Of a DNA stretch of 64,000 nucleotides, positions 33,166 through 44,872 are shown piece by piece. Position numbers and translations under genes: made by a program. The notes under the pieces are model-generated. The model saw nothing but the letters and a program-made list of their open reading frames with translations. It did no database searches and was not told where the DNA came from. Origin of the DNA: Topomyia yanbarensis (taxonomy: Eukaryota; Arthropoda; Insecta; Diptera; Culicidae); the NCBI RefSeq assembly GCF_030247195.1, contig NC_080672.1, forward strand, positions 402,893,037 to 402,957,036, in the 5' to 3' direction. Positions within the stretch are counted from its first letter, which is position 1, and every line of letters starts with the position of its first letter.

Positions 33166-33545
33166 CTATGCTATATTTCTCCTTAGCGGAGAGAAGTAGT
33201 ATTAACATTTTTTATCCGCTAAGGATTTGCGTATTAAAGGCACAAAATCTATAACTAAATTAGCTATGAAATTTGCATTTCGACTTCGTCTCATCAGAAT
33301 CCGACACAAACTTAGTGGCAGGACTAGGGGTTTGCTCAGAAAAACAAATAGTGTTTTCGTTTTTGTTGCAAACATAAATCAATCGGCGCTAGCTTAGTCC
33401 TGTCACTAAGTTAGTGCTAGATTCTGATGAAACGAAGTCGAAACGCAAATTTCATAACTAATATTATAACTATAATAGTTATAGGTTTTGTGCCCTTAAT
33501 TTGCAAACGTGGCTTAAAACAAGTTTCTCCTTAGTTGAGTAATAG
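33166..33545. mobile_element. Dyad MITE, TTAGTGACAGGAC family, with TTTCTCCTTAG ends
   Basis: Outer words TTTCTCCTTAGCGG (left) and CAAGTTTCTCCTTAG (right). Arms AAGGCACAAAATCTATAACT / AGTTATAGGTTTTGTGCCC, then CATTTCGACTTCGTCTCATC and GATGAAACGAAGTCGAAACG, then CCGACACAAACTTAGTGGCA and CTGTCACTAAGTTAGTGC. Partner at about 50020-50375. A non-coding foldable element. Confidence 0.5.
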
Positions 33546-34250
33546 TTTTCTCACTGATTGTACTGGCTGTAGATTTTGAGATACCTTACGCAGCTCTTTT
33601 AGTAGTTAATATTACCGGTTGTGGTCCAGGACTGTGTATTGGAATTTATTTTCGATGATGAGTAATCTGAGTAGAGTGGTCTTTAATGCACTGTTTTTTT
33701 TCACAGAATTGGTTCGTAGTAATCTGTTCTTGATATGTGCAAAATATTTTCGGTTTAAAGGTACTATGATATTGATTGTCATCCTACAGGCTCACGTAGG
33801 AGCAGATCGATTTATTAACCGGGAATTGGTTTCTTCGTAGTGGATTCCATTTCTCCCAAATGTGACATGAATTTTTGGGGGCCACTGTACCTATCTTGTA
33901 ACATTTTTTAATTACAGCTTGATTTTCTCCCCATTCATTTATATGGGAGTCTTGATTATAGCATATTCACAGACAATGATTTGTTTTAAGTTATGTAAAA
34001 TGATTGATTTCGCACGGGCCAATTGGATGATTGCTATCAGCACTAAATGCATGAAATGGTAGAACTCGATAAAGATGACTTCCGTAAACCTAAGTTCCAT
34101 TTTCACTTTCATTAAATATTTCTCATCACGAATACTCGGTCTTGCGCGAAAGACCGGTAGTCAATAGATACCGTATTCGGCTGGAGCACCTCTTCTTACT
34201 TCTGCGACTCACTCATCCTAACGACAAGAGTTAAAGTAACAGTTTCTAAT
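33546..34250. other. Spacer without recognised gene
   Basis: The 73-codon frame at 33619-33840 has no known features. Near 34160-34250 it shares a dispersed repeat (CTCTTGTCGTTAGG, AAGACCGGT words) with 19795-19990. Partner in the inverted copy at about 49300-50020. Confidence 0.5.
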
Positions 34251-34299
34251 AGATAATACAAAAGTAACTGGTTTTGTCGAGCGCTTCGCGCTTGCTCGA

Positions 34300-34985
34300 A
34301 CAAAAACAGAAAGTACATTGAGCATCGTAATCATTTTCTTTGGTACAGGTCTGAAATGCACTCTTTGTACCATTGATAGTTCCGGACAAGTCTATTTCCT
34401 TTCCACTTTTGGCCTTTCAGTTCGATCAGAAGTCCGACTGCTAACAGGGACCATAGAAGGGGTGACAGCAATCCTCCTTGAGAACAGCCTCTAGAAGTTA
34501 TAGTCTTGCCTCCCTGCGATGCTGACAAAATCCGGCAAAAAAAAACAATACAGAAGCTTACCCCAATTTAGATTCTGCATTATTTTGCCACACTGGTGTG
34601 TAAGCCACTAACAGTTTCGGTTCAAGGTGGTCCTCGTTAGTAAAAAAGAACTTCTGTGCAAACCGGGACATCAGTCTCGATCAGTCGTTTACTATACTCA
34701 TAAGTGATGTGTCGGGTTTTGGATCCAGTGTCTAGCTAGCGGCCCAGTCAGCTGTTACCTACTGACGAGGAGAATCCGAATTAATTTGAGTTAGGTTATA
34801 TGTACCTATGCATAAATATAGGGGTTTACCCCCAATTTAGATTCTGCATTAACATTTCAGTAAGTTCATTCAACAATGCTGGAATGCTATGTCCTCTTTT
34901 CTCTTTGATTCAGCAGCACGTTGAATCGATTCGAAGGCAGTATTGTTGAAGACTCCCTCAATGTCGATTAAGAGTGATATTGCTG
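34300..34985 (-). pseudogene. Non-LTR retrotransposon RT relic, deleted form (haplotype 1)
   Basis: On the minus strand, RT motif A text (IDIEGVFNNTAFESI) lies at about 34981-34920 and the GCSQGGLLSPLLWSL block at about 34500-34450. Directly after LIELKG the sequence jumps to text that in the other haplotype lies 415 bp later, so the YADD catalytic box is gone. The junction is at GAAAGG|CCAAAAG, with AAGG shared by both breakpoints. A 247-bp insertion (34583-34829) separates motif A from the later block. Dead copy; compare 48148-49230. Confidence 0.5.
34583..34829. mobile_element. 247-bp insertion inside the RT relic, 22-bp flanking repeats
   Basis: Perfect 22-bp direct repeats beginning CCCCAATTTAGATTCTGC lie at 34561-34582 and 34830-34851. 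Both are RT coding text, so the sequence between them was inserted. On the minus strand the insert ends in CAAAA just before the repeat. The insert has CCTAACTCAAATTAATTCGG and CTCGTCAGTAGGTAACAGCT, resembling arms of the CAAAACCTAACTTA MITEs. It is present in both haplotypes (48300-48546). Confidence 0.5.
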
Positions 34986-35896
34986 TTTATTATTCAGTGG
35001 TTTCTTGTTAATAGCCCATTAATTTTATCTATCTATACACGATATTCGTTCACTGAAAACAGAAATTGAACGCGTTCGACACTTGAACCTTACGTAACAC
35101 TATACCGGTCCCCTTATACATATACATGACAAAATGAATTACTGGAATTCGGAATGGAATTCGTATTTACCCATAAATTGGCTCCGAATTTGTATTGTTC
35201 GCAGAAACAGGTCAAGTTCCGCTGCGAAATGTAACTTTACTTTAATTTGCAAAATTGTTAAGCGCGGTCTTAAACGCCAACATATTAACACTCGTTCCCA
35301 TGCGATCATGAAAGTTTCACGTCTTCGCATATGAACCGTAAACTTAATATGATAATAAGAATCGCTGCCTGTTGCAATTGGTCTCAAGGATTGTTTTAGG
35401 GGGTGGCATTTCCTATCTCGTCTGCAATTGAAGTGAGTTTTTTGAACAAAAATGGTCCATTTTTAAGATCCCCTAAATTTGAAAAATGTAATTAAAATAA
35501 TTCGATTGTTTTTTACCCAAAAGGCATAGGTCCTCCTTAAGATTTTTTTGAAATGACGTATGTTAATCCTAGGGGTAACGCTTATCAAGTAGTGCTGGCA
35601 AATATCAATTGTCTATCGATACCGGTTGACGTATACCCGGATAAGCTGAAGGCAATCGTGATGGGTCTTTTTCCGACGTAACCGCCGACACTGTACGGCG
35701 AAGTAAAAGCAGGAATTGCTGTATACATGCAGCTCTCCAGTGTCGGCGGCGAAAGGTGTTAAAGTGAAGATAGCTCCCGATCCGTATGGTATCCCTAATG
35801 AAGCATTGCAAAATGCAATACTGGAATTCTCCGGACATGTCTAATACGATGGTGACGAAATTCCTGTATTTGGACTACTTTCCATATGCATGGAAG

Positions 35897-36883
35897 CCCA
35901 GCAAACCAGCAATCGTATATAAAAGTTTACAATAAATTACAAATAATGACAGACTAAATTAAAATTACAAATAGTGCAAGCAAAAATTATGTTTTGTTGT
36001 AAAAAGTTCACATAAAATGCAAATCTGTGATCCAAATACAATTTTGACTTGAAGTTATTTATTAGTCCACTACAACTTAAAACAAAATTGTACATGCGGA
36101 AATTTTGAAACATTGTATAGAAATTAATTTGCAATTGGATTAAACTGCAAAATCGTTTAAAAAAATAGTCACCTCCTTATAGCACTTCGCAAATTCTCTG
36201 TCAGACTAATTCAATATTTGAGCGATAAAAAATGGGTTGAGTAAAGAATGTAGGTTTTGATTTGACATGTATAGAAGGTATCATTGGAGTGCTATATTTA
36301 GGTTGGATTATGGTATTTTAAGATCGTAATCACAAAGCGATAAAAATGATCAAATATAATCGTTGCTTGACAGTGTATAAATAGGTGAGTACATAGCGGC
36401 TATGCTGGGAATACGAAGATCTCAGGTTCGAAACTGTGGAAGTAAATCGTAGCAGGTAATTTAATAATTGATGTTCTAGTAACTCCAAACTCACCCATGA
36501 AAAACATATCTACCAGTGTGGACGTAACTATGTCTTATAACAGAATTATATAAATTTCATCCTGCTTTTTTATTTTCATGTTATTTTAAAAAAAATACTC
36601 CTTGTTACCACATTGGGGACCTTAAACTGCATAAACCTTCATGTGTGATTGTAAAGATGTTCACATATAAACAGATAAGCTAGATGATTGTATAATGCTT
36701 TTGATGAGATCAAAATTCGTCGTAAATCACATAGTTCTACTATACCGATTTATTGTACGTATATGGCCTCCACTTTTGTTCACATAGAAGGGATCTGTGC
36801 ATTTTGTACAATCAATTTATATCGTTTAAGAGTCCAGTTAATTAAATTGCAACTTATTAAAGTGAATCAAAATGTTGGCTGGG
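35897..36883. mobile_element. 987-bp DNA element with CCCAGC ends, absent from haplotype 2
   Basis: Left end CCCAGCAAACCAGC; inverted right end CCCAGCCAACATTTTG. AG is present on both sides (35895-35896 and 36884-36885), and the empty site in the other haplotype has a single AG (near 47228), so the target duplication is 2 bp. No transposase frame was found. The interior is AT-rich and holds a tRNA-like segment at about 36386-36450. Confidence 0.5.
36386..36600 (+). repeat. Possible tRNA-derived SINE head nested in the CCCAGC element
   Basis: TAGCGGCTATG resembles an A box and GGTTCGAAACT a B box, about 33 bp apart as in tRNA genes. The flanks do not fold into a full tRNA by eye, and no poly-A or duplication is clear. 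A chance match is possible. Confidence 0.5.
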
Positions 36884-36984
36884 AGATCCAGAAAATGATG
36901 CTACTGCCAAACCAGAGAAATAGCGAGAGATCCACGATTATAACTATTCATATGCGTAGCAATAACATCGAAACGGTATTTTGA

Positions 36985-37825
36985 AAACATGTAGAAGTAA
37001 TGATCAACGAACGGTTGAATTCTATAACCACGTCGGCTTTATCTGCAGGAAGATAAGAAAGGTGATCAACTCGATCAACATCTTTGACGTTTCAAGATCG
37101 TCACTATTTTTTCCTGGCCTTCAAAATTAAGAAATTTCTGTAAATTCGGCTGTACCAGTACATCTTCTCAACTTGCATAGTGCAGAACCTAAAAATCGCT
37201 TCGTTAAAGCTAACAGTTAAGAAATTCCACCTACCGCTTTGTATTCTGTCAACTGCACAAACAGTATAACCAATGAAAATAAAAGCGCTTCTACGGAAAA
37301 CTACCGATCGACTTAAAGTAATCTCGTATTAGATCTACAGCCCTCGATGTAGCACAGTTACTAAAAGTGAAAAGGGAGTTCATTTAGAGTAAATGACCTA
37401 CGTACAGTTTCATCACGTCCGACATTCTGTGCTGATAACATTTAAAAGTTTAGCCCAGATTGAGCATTTTATTGTGTAGAACAACAAGCAACAAGGCATC
37501 GTTTATGTCAACGTTACATCTAAGACCCTTGTATACGGATGAAAATTAAATCGAAGTTCGTTTACATGACCCAGCACCCTACTTTTTCACACCCAACGGC
37601 ATTCGTATGATGAAAAGGAGGCCGAACAAACCTATCCTTCCGTATCTGACTTTTTAAATCAAACGAGCGGGTTATATTAACTATATCAAAAAAATGCTGT
37701 TCGCTTACCCTGAACTGGTCCCCACCCATCAGTTCTGAAACCGGACGTCACATTACGGAAAGCCATACAGTGTAACCAGCTAGTCATTGAAACTATATTT
37801 GTTGCAGTTATTCAATTTTTCAGTA
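36985..37825. other. Spacer without recognised gene
   Basis: No repeat ends were found. A 74-codon frame on the minus strand around 37560-37790 is seen as 46317-46541 in the inverted copy; it has no family resemblance I can name. Confidence 0.5.
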
Positions 37826-38000
37826 AATTATTAACTATATAAATTGATTTACGACTTCGTCTTATCTGTCTTTAGTACTGACTAAGCACCAGAGCACAAG
37901 CTGTGCCATACGTTTGACTTTTGCGTCTATCTAGCGCTAAGTCAGCACCAGATACTGATGCCAAGACGAGGTCGAATCACAATCCATGGCTTACTAAGTA
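37826..38000. mobile_element. Small dyad element (TTACGACTTCGTCTTATC)
   Basis: Arms TTTACGACTTCGTCTTATCT / CCAAGACGAGGTCGAATCAC and AGTACTGACTAAGCACCAGA / TCTGGTGCTGACTTAGCGCT are inverted copies. The plan resembles the TTAGTGACAGGAC dyad MITEs but the sequence is diverged. Partner at 46101-46276. Confidence 0.5.
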
Positions 38001-39228
38001 GTATTCCCTTCATTATCCAATTGCTGTAACCAATAATCTACTTGGGCAATAATATGACATAGATCGGTTCCGACAGCATAAGTCGTTAAGAGACTTTACG
38101 CTTGTCCGGATATGCCGAAGATTCATATAACCCTATTCCGCACTTTTCTAAACTTTCTTCCTTCGACTCCTTGCCCTTCCTTGAGTACTATGGCTCTTTA
38201 TATGTAAAAATATTTCATACCTTCTAGTCCCTTGCTAATTACAAGTTGTTACAATATAAAATAACTTCAAAGTTCTGGGGTATCATTCCGCATTCGAAAT
38301 AAAAGGTTTTTTGTATACAAGCTTGTATGGAAAAGTCTTTTCGACTTGATTGCATAATGTGACCCTTGGTCTAATAATATAGTTCCGAGGATAGGGAATT
38401 AACCATCTGTCGAATGCTCCAGTTCCGACAATAGACTATGAAGTCTATCGAAACAGAAGGTACAAATCTCGCACTAGATCAGTTGTAGAAAACCTTTGCC
38501 ATTATTATTTTTCTCAGAACCGTCTTAAGATCACTCGAGGACCCTGAAACTATTATGTTGAGGGGATATAGAGTTACAGTTACGTTGAAATTGATAAAGT
38601 AACATTTTAACGAAATGATTAGTTTTAGCATTTCTTGTTTCAACCCAAGGTTTCTGAAATGAGACATATTGTAATGACATTAGTTTTATAGTATTTTTCG
38701 GCGGGATTTTCATAGTGCAACCCGTTTATTTATTTACTTATTTATTTATTTACCTTTTATTTTTATCTAACCTTGTTGGTCTACATAAATTAACAATGCC
38801 TTTCATTTCAGCCATTGCTTAAAAAAAAAATTATAATTTTGTAAGATTTTTATATTTGATGGACACAACAAATATAACTACGATAAATAATCCATACTAA
38901 ATTTATTTATTTTCATCAATCCCTTTTTATAATCAAGTTTGTTTCAAACTGCCACCAAGGTGAAACAACTAAAATTACACGAATCTGTAAATATTTGCGG
39001 CACAGCTCATTTCAAAGCCAATTAAGGTACACAAAAGTAGTTTTTCATGCCTTGACCCAAAAATTTGTTTTGCCGATTTCGGCATGATAATTTCCTCATA
39101 ATTAAAGAACTCTCATGAACAAATTAAAGTAGAAATTTTCTAGGAGCTTAGTTTTAAAATTTATGAGAAAAGCATATGATTTCGACGGTTTATAAATTTT
39201 GATTTCTGAATGGAATCACTCAAATCAT
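38001..39228. other. AT-rich spacer with a TTTA microsatellite
   Basis: A (TTTA)n tract lies at 38724-38752. Short frames at 38479-38713 are retained in the inverted copy but carry no recognisable domain. Confidence 0.5.
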
Positions 39229-39375
39229 AGCTCAGGGATAAGGGTTTACGCAATTGGGCTGGAGTCCCAAGGGTTGCAGTTTCGAGTTCTGCCTCTGTGG
39301 TGATTTTTTTCACATAATTGCACCGATGTGTTTTCCCCCATTGGATACCATCACAAAAGTAAATTTTTATACTAT
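39229..39375 (+). mobile_element. tRNA-related SINE-like element
   Basis: Contains GCTCAGGGATAAGGG, GGAGTCCCAAGGGTTGCAG, TTTCGAGTTCTGCCTCTG and TTTTTTTCACATAATTGCACC, then CCCCATTGGATACCATCAC, in the same order as the copy at 24220-24372. Partner at 44726-44872 (minus). Confidence 0.5.
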
Positions 39376-40050
39376 CTACCTGCAAATATATTTGCAAATT
39401 TAGTGTGTTTCAAATATGTATATTTTGCATTAATAAAGAAAAAATAATTATTCTGAAACAATTTTTAGAAAAAAGCGGACCTGGTGAAAATTCTCAGCCT
39501 AAGCAAACCTGTCACTATTATGTACCAAACGAAATTCGTAAAATTGTTAATATTTAATATATTTTCATTGAGTATTTGCCGGTTCACAGAATTGTAGATA
39601 ACTGTTTGAATACAACGATTCTGCTGACGAGCACTGTACGGAAAGACCGGTATACTAAGTAAACAATATTTGGACATCCGAGCGGATTGGATCGATTGCT
39701 GTTATGTTGATTATTCCAATTTGTTTCTTTAACATGCCTGATGCAAACTCCATTTATAGGAATATTTAGATATTATCGTTTCAGCCAACGAATTCTGGGT
39801 GCATACATATCTCTAACAAAACCTATTGCTAAAATGATTGTGTTACGTAAGACACACCAGGAATCGATTCGTTGCAAAAAGGCGTCTGCCATTCCATTTT
39901 GGGCATATATTGGTTTATTTATATTTCTAGTTTACCAGGTGCAGTTGGGATTTTAAATTGTAGTCGCCTTTTTAATTACGAATCGAATATGGGTGTGGCT
40001 TACCCGATAAGTAATTTTGTCGACATAAGCTCTAATCCGCCGATCTTGTT

Positions 40051-40375
40051 TCGGACTAAGTGATTTTTGTCTGTATCACAACACAATTCGTAGCTAGGAG
40101 TTTGGAGGCAACGATACTTTTACTGCAGGACTGTACAGCAAGAATTTTGGAGTTACGACCTGGTTGGATTGTTTGCTATTATAGAGAATTAGACTAATTA
40201 GTTCTATTTAAAACCAAAAATCGATCCGTGTTAGGTCAGACCGGACTAAGTGACATTGCAGTGGTTTCGAGAAAAATGAATTTAAAGTTTGAGTCGCAGG
40301 ATTCGTTAAGTTATAACTCAAAAGTAATTTTCGTCGTAATTCTTGCTTATTTTGAGATTTTACGACTTAGTCCGC
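40051..40375. mobile_element. Probable MITE with CGGACTAAGTSR termini
   Basis: CGGACTAAGTGATTTTTGTC at the left and, inverted, CGCGGACTAAGTCGTAAAAT at the right. A third CCGGACTAAGTGACATTG lies inside at 40243. No coding sequence. Element limits are tentative. Confidence 0.5.
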
Positions 40376-40544
40376 GTTGGACATCGTCCTGTTGATGGGC
40401 AGCATTGAGTTCGAAACCAGTCGACCAAGAGTTATTTTTAAACCCTTTTTTTGGTTTGTAAGAATAACAAATGTGTCCTGTCTCGCATCGCGGTTTCGTG
40501 AGTGTAGTTCTTACGTTAGCACAATTCCCCTGTGATTTGTAGTC

Positions 40545-41300
40545 CGAAAAGTTAGATTTGAAGGTTTCGTGTTCAACTCGTCAGTAACTGACACCAACTT
40601 GCTGCCAGTTAGACGATATATCCAAACTAACACCAAATTGGCGCAGGTTAGACATTAAATCGAAATAGTTCACACAACACATGTGAACGACTAAAGCAAT
40701 TGGGTGGCACCGAATGAATCTCTGGGACGCTGACGAGCACAGGAAAACAAACTCCTCTCTTTTCATTAGAACCAAACGCCCTTTATGTTTTTCCAAAGGA
40801 AAAAAATGTAGGTTTCAATTTGCGCCCAAGGGCACAAAACTTAACTTAAAGAACTTGGATTTGAATGTTTCCTGTTCCACTCGTCAGTAACTGACACCAA
40901 CTTGCATCCGACTTCTCTAAGCTTAGTTTTGCGCCTTAGGCGAAAAGTGGGACATCCAATTTTTGTTCCTTTGGGAAAAAAGGTTGCATTCTCACAGACA
41001 TTTGCCAAAAGACAAGAGTTCGGTTCCCTATACTCTTAAACGACCCAGAGTTTCTATGCTTGGCTAAGCGCGACATCACTCGGTACAACCCAGTTGCTTG
41101 AGGCGTTCACACGTGTTGTGTGAACTATTTTGATTTAATGTTTAACTGGTGTCAATTTGGTGATAGTTTGGATATATCGTTTAACTGGCGGCAAGCTGGT
41201 GTCAGGTACTGACGAATGGAACAAGAAACATTCAAATCCCACTTCTCTAAGTTAGGTTTTGTGCCTTTAAGCCCATATTTTTTCATTTGGGAAAAACAAA
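40545..41300. mobile_element. Two CAAAACCTAACTTA-family MITEs in inverted orientation
   Basis: The left copy carries CTCGTCAGTAACTGACACCA, GACGATATATCCAAACT and TTCACACAACACATGTGAAC; the right copy repeats these inverted (GTTCACACGTGTTGTGTGAA, GTTTGGATATATCGTTTAAC). Terminal motif GGCACAAAACTTAACTTA lies between them at 40838. Partner at 42801-43556. Confidence 0.5.
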
Positions 41301-42000
41301 GGTTGTAGACTTATTCCAGCATATCTTAACATTCGGACATTCGGTAAGCCGAAAGAATATAGTGTTCTCCCATAAACAAATCCGTTTCAGCCCAGACTAA
41401 CAAAATCAATCCTTTCCATGTGTGTCAAACGAGTGTATTTGAAGTTTTTGACTGTCTAAAACTGTATTAAAATTCGATATTCATAGACCTGCATCAATAC
41501 CGAATGAATGACTTTAATACAATCTTCTATTCTAAGTGCGGGCCCCTTTAATCTCGGTACTCCTGACCCCGTCCAAATGTGCCGTTGTGAGAATACGGTA
41601 CTAGTTTTGCTATTTTAAAAACACCTGGTTTTCTTTAATAAATATTCGATCAAGATCTGGTTTGACCGTGCGAAAAAACTATTCGCGACTATTTCAGTGC
41701 TCAAGCTTAAGTGGAAAATTCTGCCCCACAATCGCATGACTATTCGCGGTTTCCGTAAAATGTCGTTCGCGCTATTAAGAATGAAACAAAGCAAACCTGT
41801 GCGTGTGGATCAGTTTGCGTCACAGCCGTCACTGGAAAACTTTCATTTGTTGTTTACTCATCGTGCTTCTCCAGCAAAACCGTACCTACACGCAAATAAT
41901 CAAGGTAACCATTACTGATATATCTACTACTACAACTACTCATTATGTTACTGATCGCACTTGGAACCGATCAGCGCGTAAAAAGTGAAGTTTGCTAGAG
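41301..42000. other. End of contig 1; the last 400 bp have no partner in the inverted copy
   Basis: Homology to the middle contig stops at 41600 because that contig begins there (42501). The 73-codon frame 41697-41918 has no recognised features. Confidence 0.5.
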
Positions 42001-42500
42001 NNNNNNNNNNNNNNNNNNNNNNNNNNNNNNNNNNNNNNNNNNNNNNNNNNNNNNNNNNNNNNNNNNNNNNNNNNNNNNNNNNNNNNNNNNNNNNNNNNNN
42101 NNNNNNNNNNNNNNNNNNNNNNNNNNNNNNNNNNNNNNNNNNNNNNNNNNNNNNNNNNNNNNNNNNNNNNNNNNNNNNNNNNNNNNNNNNNNNNNNNNNN
42201 NNNNNNNNNNNNNNNNNNNNNNNNNNNNNNNNNNNNNNNNNNNNNNNNNNNNNNNNNNNNNNNNNNNNNNNNNNNNNNNNNNNNNNNNNNNNNNNNNNNN
42301 NNNNNNNNNNNNNNNNNNNNNNNNNNNNNNNNNNNNNNNNNNNNNNNNNNNNNNNNNNNNNNNNNNNNNNNNNNNNNNNNNNNNNNNNNNNNNNNNNNNN
42401 NNNNNNNNNNNNNNNNNNNNNNNNNNNNNNNNNNNNNNNNNNNNNNNNNNNNNNNNNNNNNNNNNNNNNNNNNNNNNNNNNNNNNNNNNNNNNNNNNNNN
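42001..42500. other. Assembly gap, exactly 500 N
   Basis: All bases are N. A fixed length of 500 is a scaffolding placeholder, so the true distance and even the adjacency are unknown. Long open frames across it are artefacts. Confidence 0.5.
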
Positions 42501-42800
42501 TACCGTATTCTCACAACGGCACATTTGGACGGGGTCAGGAGTACCGAGATTAAAGGGGCCCGCACTTAGAATAGAAGATTGTATTAAAGTCATTCATTCG
42601 GTATTGATGCAGGTCTATGAATATCGAATTTTAATACAGTTTTAGACAGTCAAAAACTTTCAAATACACTCGTTTGACAGTCATGGAAAGGATTGATTTT
42701 GTTAGTCTGGGCTGAAACGGATTTGTTTATGGGAGAACACTATATTCTTTCGGCTTACCGAATGTCCGAATGTTAAGATATACTGGAATAAGTCTACAAC

Positions 42801-43556
42801 CTTTGTTTTTCCCAAATGAAAAAATATGGGCTTAAAGGCACAAAACCTAACTTAGAGAAGTGGGATTTGAATGTTTCTTGTTCCATTCGTCAGTACCTGA
42901 CACCAGCTTGCCGACAGTTAAACGATATATCCAAACTATCACCAAATTGACACCAGTTAAACATTAAATCAAAATAGTTCACACAACACGTGTGAACGCC
43001 TCAAGCAACTGGGTGGTACCGAGTGATGTCGCGCTTAGCCAAGCATAGAAACTCTGGGTCGTTTAAGAGTATAGGGAACCGAACTCTTGTCTTTTGGCAA
43101 ATGTCTGTGAGAATGCAACCTTTTTTCCCAAAGGAACAAAAATTGGATGTCCCACTTTTCGCCTAAGGCGCAAAACTAAGCTTAGAGAAGTCGGATGCAA
43201 GTTGGTGTCAGTTACTGACGAGTGGAACAGGAAACATTCAAATCCAAGTTCTTTAAGTTAAGTTTTGTGCCCTTGGGCGCAAATTGAAACCTACATTTTT
43301 TTTCCTTTGGAAAAACATAAAGGGCGTTTGGTTCTAATGAAAAGAGAGGAGTTTGTTTTCCTGTGCTCGTCAGCGTCCCAGAGATTCATTCGGTGCCACC
43401 CAATTGCTTTAGTCGTTCACATGTGTTGTGTGAACTATTTCGATTTAATGTCTAACCTGCGCCAATTTGGTGTTAGTTTGGATATATCGTCTAACTGGCA
43501 GCAAGTTGGTGTCAGTTACTGACGAGTTGAACACGAAACCTTCAAATCTAACTTTT
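42801..43556. mobile_element. Inverted-copy partner of the paired MITEs at 40545-41300
   Basis: Same two inverted MITE copies. The 85-codon frame 43265-43522 lies wholly in MITE arms and is not a gene. Confidence 0.5.
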
Positions 43557-44725
43557 CGGACTACAAATCACAGGGGAATTGTGCTAACGTAAGAACTACA
43601 CTCACGAAACCGCGATGCGAGACAGGACACATTTGTTATTCTTACAAACCAAAAAAAGGGTTTAAAAATAACTCTTGGTCGACTGGTTTCGAACTCAATG
43701 CTGCCCATCAACAGGACGATGTCCAACGCGGACTAAGTCGTAAAATCTCAAAATAAGCAAGAATTACGACGAAAATTACTTTTGAGTTATAACTTAACGA
43801 ATCCTGCGACTCAAACTTTAAATTCATTTTTCTCGAAACCACTGCAATGTCACTTAGTCCGGTCTGACCTAACACGGACCGATTTTTGGTTTTAAATAGA
43901 ACTAATTAGTCTAATTCTCTATAATAGCAAACAATCCAACCAGGTCGTAACTCCAAAATTCTTGCTGTACAGTCCAGCAGTAAAAGTATCGTTGCCTCCA
44001 AACTCCTAGCTACGAATTGTGTTGTGATACAGACAAAAATCACTTAGTCCGAAACAAGATCGGCGGATTAGAGCTTATGTCGACAAAATTACTTATCGGG
44101 TAAGCCACACCCATATTCGATTCGTAATTAAAAAGGCGACTACAATTTAAAATCCCAACTGCACCTGGTAAACTAGAAATATAAATAAACCAATATATGC
44201 CCAAAATGGAATGGCAGACGCCTTTTTGCAACGAATCGATTCCTGGTGTGTCTTACGTAACGCAATCATTTTAGCAATAGGTTTTGTTAGAGATATGTAT
44301 GCCCCCAGAATTCGTTGGCTGAAACGATAATATCTAAATATTCCTATAAATGGAGTTTGCATCAGGCATGTTAAAGAAACAAATTGGAATAATCAACATA
44401 ACAGCAATCGATCCAATCCGCTCGGATGTCCAAATATTGTTTACTTAGTATACCGGTCTTTCCGTACAGTGCTCGTCAGCAGAATCGTTGTATTCAAACA
44501 GTTATCTACAATTCTGTGAACCGGCAAATACTCAATGAAAATATATTAAATATTAACAATTTTACGAATTTCGTTTGGTACATAATAGTGACAGGTTTGC
44601 TTAGGCTGAGAATTTTCACCAGGTCCGCTTTTTTCTAAAAATTGTTTCAGAATAATTATTTTTTCTTTATTAATGCAAAATATACATATTTGAAACACAC
44701 TAAATTTGCAAATATATTTGCAGGT

Positions 44726-44872
44726 AGATAGTATAAAAATTTACTTTTGTGATGGTATCCAATGGGGGAAAACACATCGGTGCAATTATGTGAAAAAAAT
44801 CACCACAGAGGCAGAACTCGAAACTGCAACCCTTGGGACTCCAGCCCAATTGCGTAAACCCTTATCCCTGAG
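44726..44872 (-). mobile_element. Partner of the SINE-like element at 39229-39375
   Basis: Near-identical inverted copy. Contains GGCAGAACTCGAAACTGCAA, the complement of the B-box region. Confidence 0.5.

Larger units (their letters stand above)
35605..36984 (+). pseudogene. Second LINE ORF2 relic (RT N-terminal part), interrupted by a DNA element
   Basis: Plus-strand pieces: DKLKAIVMGLFP near 35640-35675; then KIAPDPYGIPNEALQNAI at about 35767-35820, where the family has a PGPDGIPNE-type motif; then a stretch leading to YFPYAW up to 35896. The text resumes after the 987-bp insertion as IQKMMLLPNQRNSERS (36886-36930). In the other haplotype the two parts join directly as WKIQKMMLLPNQ (47119-47328, minus). 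Stops and frameshifts make it non-functional. The 98-codon frame 36688-36984 is a chimera of insertion and relic. Orientation is opposite to the relic at 34300-34985, so two separate LINE insertions are involved. Confidence 0.5.
26520..41600 (+). repeat. Left arm of inverted duplicate: haplotype 1 of the middle contig
   Basis: This entire stretch reappears as reverse complement in 42501-61500. Matching positions sum to 84101-84103 near 41600-36884, to about 83114-83129 from 35896 to about 34410, and to 88020 at the far end (26520 with 61500). The steps coincide with identifiable insertions or deletions. Confidence 0.5.

Noticed and set aside
36688..36984. 98-codon frame as a gene
   Set aside because: It reads from the 987-bp insertion into RT relic text and does not exist in the other haplotype.
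41943..42645. Long open frames of about 190-217 codons crossing the first gap
   Set aside because: They consist of N translated as X and are not coding.
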